Notes under the pieces: generated by a model
Seen by the model: the letters and a program-made list of their open reading frames with translations, nothing else
Database searches by the model: none
Told to the model about the DNA's origin: nothing
Position numbers and translations under genes: made by a program
In this document: positions 13,495-15,090 of the stretch, in pieces
Numbering within the stretch: the stretch's first letter is position 1
How the letters are laid out: each line of letters opens with the position of its first letter
Source of the DNA: LMUY01 sp964657445
GTDB lineage: Bacteria; Pseudomonadota; Alphaproteobacteria; Acetobacterales; Acetobacteraceae
Length of the DNA: 15,090 bases
Direction: 5' to 3'
NCBI GenBank assembly: GCA_964657445.1
Contig: CAZZVB010000105.1
Location: 1 to 15,090 of the forward strand

Positions 13495-15090
13495 ATGAAC
13501 AAGATCAACCTGGTCGAGGCCATTCCGTTGGTGAGGCCGCAGGAGAACGCGGCGCCTGACGCTGCCCAGACCGCGGCCATCGGCAGCCCCGACCGCTTCA
13601 TCAACCGGGAACTGTCCTGGCTGGACTTCAATCACCGGGTCGTCGAGGAGGCGCAGAATACGCGCCACCCGCTCCTCGAACGCCTCCGTTTCGTGTCGAT
13701 CAGTGCGTCGAACCTGGACGAGTTCTACTCCGTCCGCGTTGCCGGGCTGATCGGGCAGGCGAAGGCGGGTGTCGGTTCGCTCTCGGCCGATGGCCGCACC
13801 CCAGCCCAGCAACTGGGCGAGATACAGGTGCGCGCCGCCGCCCTGATGGCGATGCAGCAGATGGTCTGGCACGAGTTGCGGACCCAACTGGCCGAGGCCG
13901 GCATCGTCGTCTGTGACCCGGCGGCACTGCCGGAGGCGGACCGCACCTGGCTCGCGGCGTGGTTCATGGACCGTGTGTTCCCGGTGCTGACGCCGCTCGC
14001 CATCGACCCGGCGCATCCGTTCCCGTTCATCCCGAACATGGGCCTGGTCATGGTGCTGAAGCTGCACCGCGACGAAGACAACACCACCATGTCCGCCCTG
14101 ATCCCGCTCCAAAGCCAGGTGGAGCGCTTCATTCGGCTGCCGCCCGGGGCCGCGCCGGGCTCGCCGATCCGCTTCGTCGTGCTGGAAGATCTCGTCGCGC
14201 TCAACCTGCACACGATGTTCCCGGGCTTCGACGTTGTCGCGCGCGGCATGTTCCGCCTGATCCGCGACACGGGCATCGAATTCGAGGAGGAGGCGGAAGA
14301 CCTCGTCCGTTCCTACGAAACCGCGCTGAAGCGCCGGCGGCGGGGCGTCGCGATCCATCTGACCGTCGATGCCGGCATGCCCGAGGATTTACGCGCGCTG
14401 GTGGTGGACGAACTCGGCGTGGACGAGGAAGGCATCCCCGGCGAGGAGGTGCAGGTTCAAACCGGCATCCTAGGCGCGGTGGACCTGAAGCAACTCATCG
14501 TCGATGACCGTCCGGACCTGCTGTTCCCGCCCTACACGCCGCGCTTCCCCGAACGCATCCGCGACTTCGCCGGCGATTGTTTCGCCGCGATCCGGGCCAA
14601 GGACATCATCGTCCACCACCCGTTCGAGAGCTTCGACGTTGTGGTGCAGTTCCTGCGCCAGGCCGCGGCGGACCCGAACGTGGTCGCCGTGAAGCAGACG
14701 CTGTACCGCACCAGCCGCGATAGCCCGATCGTCAAGGCGCTGATCGAGGCGTCGGAGGCGGGCAAGTCCGTCACCGCGATGATCGAATTGCGGGCGCGTT
14801 TCGACGAGGAAGCCAACATCCGTCTGGCGCGGTCCATGGAAGCGGCCGGAGTGCAGGTGGTGTACGGCTTCGTGGAGCTGAAAACCCACGCCAAGCTCAG
14901 CCTGGTGGTGCGGCGCGAGGGCGGGGGCATGCGGTCCTACGCGCATTTTGGCACCGGGAACTATCACCCGATCACGGCGCGCATCTACACCGACCTGTCA
15001 TTCTTCACCTGCGACCCGGACCTGACGCGCGATTCCGCCCGGCTGTTCAACTACATGACCGGCTATGCGCGGCCGGAGAAGATGGACAGC
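13495..15090 (+). CDS. ppk1: Polyphosphate kinase 1 (3' end outside window)
   Basis: The first 532 residues of PPK1, which reversibly polymerises the gamma-phosphate of ATP into polyphosphate; the family is usually 690-740 residues, so about the last quarter lies beyond the window. The N-terminal domain shows FINRELSWLDFNHRVVEEA (35-53) and ASNLDEFYSVRVAG (71-84), with N73 matching the ATP-binding Asn of E. coli PPK. The catalytic core shows VKQTLYRTSRDSP, then MIELRARFDEEANI, then ELKTHAKLSLV with H465 at the position of the autophosphorylated histidine, and YAHFGTGNYHP (482-492). The frame is open to the final base. It follows hda by 106 bases and may have its own promoter. Often an exopolyphosphatase gene follows ppk; that cannot be checked here. 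Confidence 0.97.
   Translation, partial: MNKINLVEAIPLVRPQENAAPDAAQTAAIGSPDRFINRELSWLDFNHRVVEEAQNTRHPLLERLRFVSISASNLDEFYSVRVAGLIGQAKAGVGSLSADGRTPAQQLGEIQVRAAALMAMQQMVWHELRTQLAEAGIVVCDPAALPEADRTWLAAWFMDRVFPVLTPLAIDPAHPFPFIPNMGLVMVLKLHRDEDNTTMSALIPLQSQVERFIRLPPGAAPGSPIRFVVLEDLVALNLHTMFPGFDVVARGMFRLIRDTGIEFEEEAEDLVRSYETALKRRRRGVAIHLTVDAGMPEDLRALVVDELGVDEEGIPGEEVQVQTGILGAVDLKQLIVDDRPDLLFPPYTPRFPERIRDFAGDCFAAIRAKDIIVHHPFESFDVVVQFLRQAAADPNVVAVKQTLYRTSRDSPIVKALIEASEAGKSVTAMIELRARFDEEANIRLARSMEAAGVQVVYGFVELKTHAKLSLVVRREGGGMRSYAHFGTGNYHPITARIYTDLSFFTCDPDLTRDSARLFNYMTGYARPEKMDS

Noticed and set aside
13411..14358. Open frame of 315 codons antisense to ppk1
   Set aside because: Low-information Arg/His-rich translation opposite clear PPK1 motifs.

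Overview
The window is GC-rich (roughly two thirds G+C), densely coded chromosomal DNA. Gene content and protein character point to an alphaproteobacterium, most likely in the Rhodospirillales/Acetobacteraceae. Supporting features are the adjacency of a COQ10-like gene to lipA, an Hda-type DnaA regulator next to an AI-2E/PerM-family gene and ppk, and a small aa3-oxidase subunit IV-like protein. This assignment is inferred from reading alone; no search was run. I find no phage, insertion sequence, CRISPR array, tRNA or rRNA. All but the last gene are complete, and no gap between genes exceeds about 110 bases.

Layout. (1) 1-4001, plus strand: a 4-hydroxyproline 2-epimerase, then a tight run of lipA, a COQ10-like START-domain gene and a threonine aldolase, then two small unknown genes, one secreted. 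(2) 3998-6958, minus strand: an slt-pgpA-pncC operon (periplasmic lytic transglycosylase, phosphatidylglycerophosphatase A, nicotinamide-nucleotide amidase) that converges on block 1 with overlapping stop codons. (3) 7047-8413, plus strand: dapA and smpB, divergent from slt. (4) 8449-9467: a small secreted protein divergent from a TetR-family regulator, with a clear inverted repeat between them. (5) 9532-11420, minus strand: purM-purN and a 61-residue membrane protein. (6) 11527-15090, plus strand: a PerM/AI-2E-family membrane protein, hda, and the first 532 codons of ppk1, which runs off the end.

How the genes fit together. Most are housekeeping: lipoylation, respiratory quinone function, lysine and peptidoglycan precursors, cell-wall turnover, phospholipid synthesis, trans-translation, purine synthesis, replication-initiation control and polyphosphate synthesis. 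4-bp start/stop overlaps join COQ10 to ltaE, slt to pgpA, and purM to purN, which suggests translational coupling.

I do not see a convincing new multi-gene system. The points most worth a second look are small. Two hairpins of identical architecture, each beginning with TAGGAT, lie at the 3' ends of pgpA and the tetR gene. A third palindrome supplies the C-terminal tail of PncC. The TetR/secreted-protein divergon has a strong operator candidate. Three small unknown proteins sit inside housekeeping operons.
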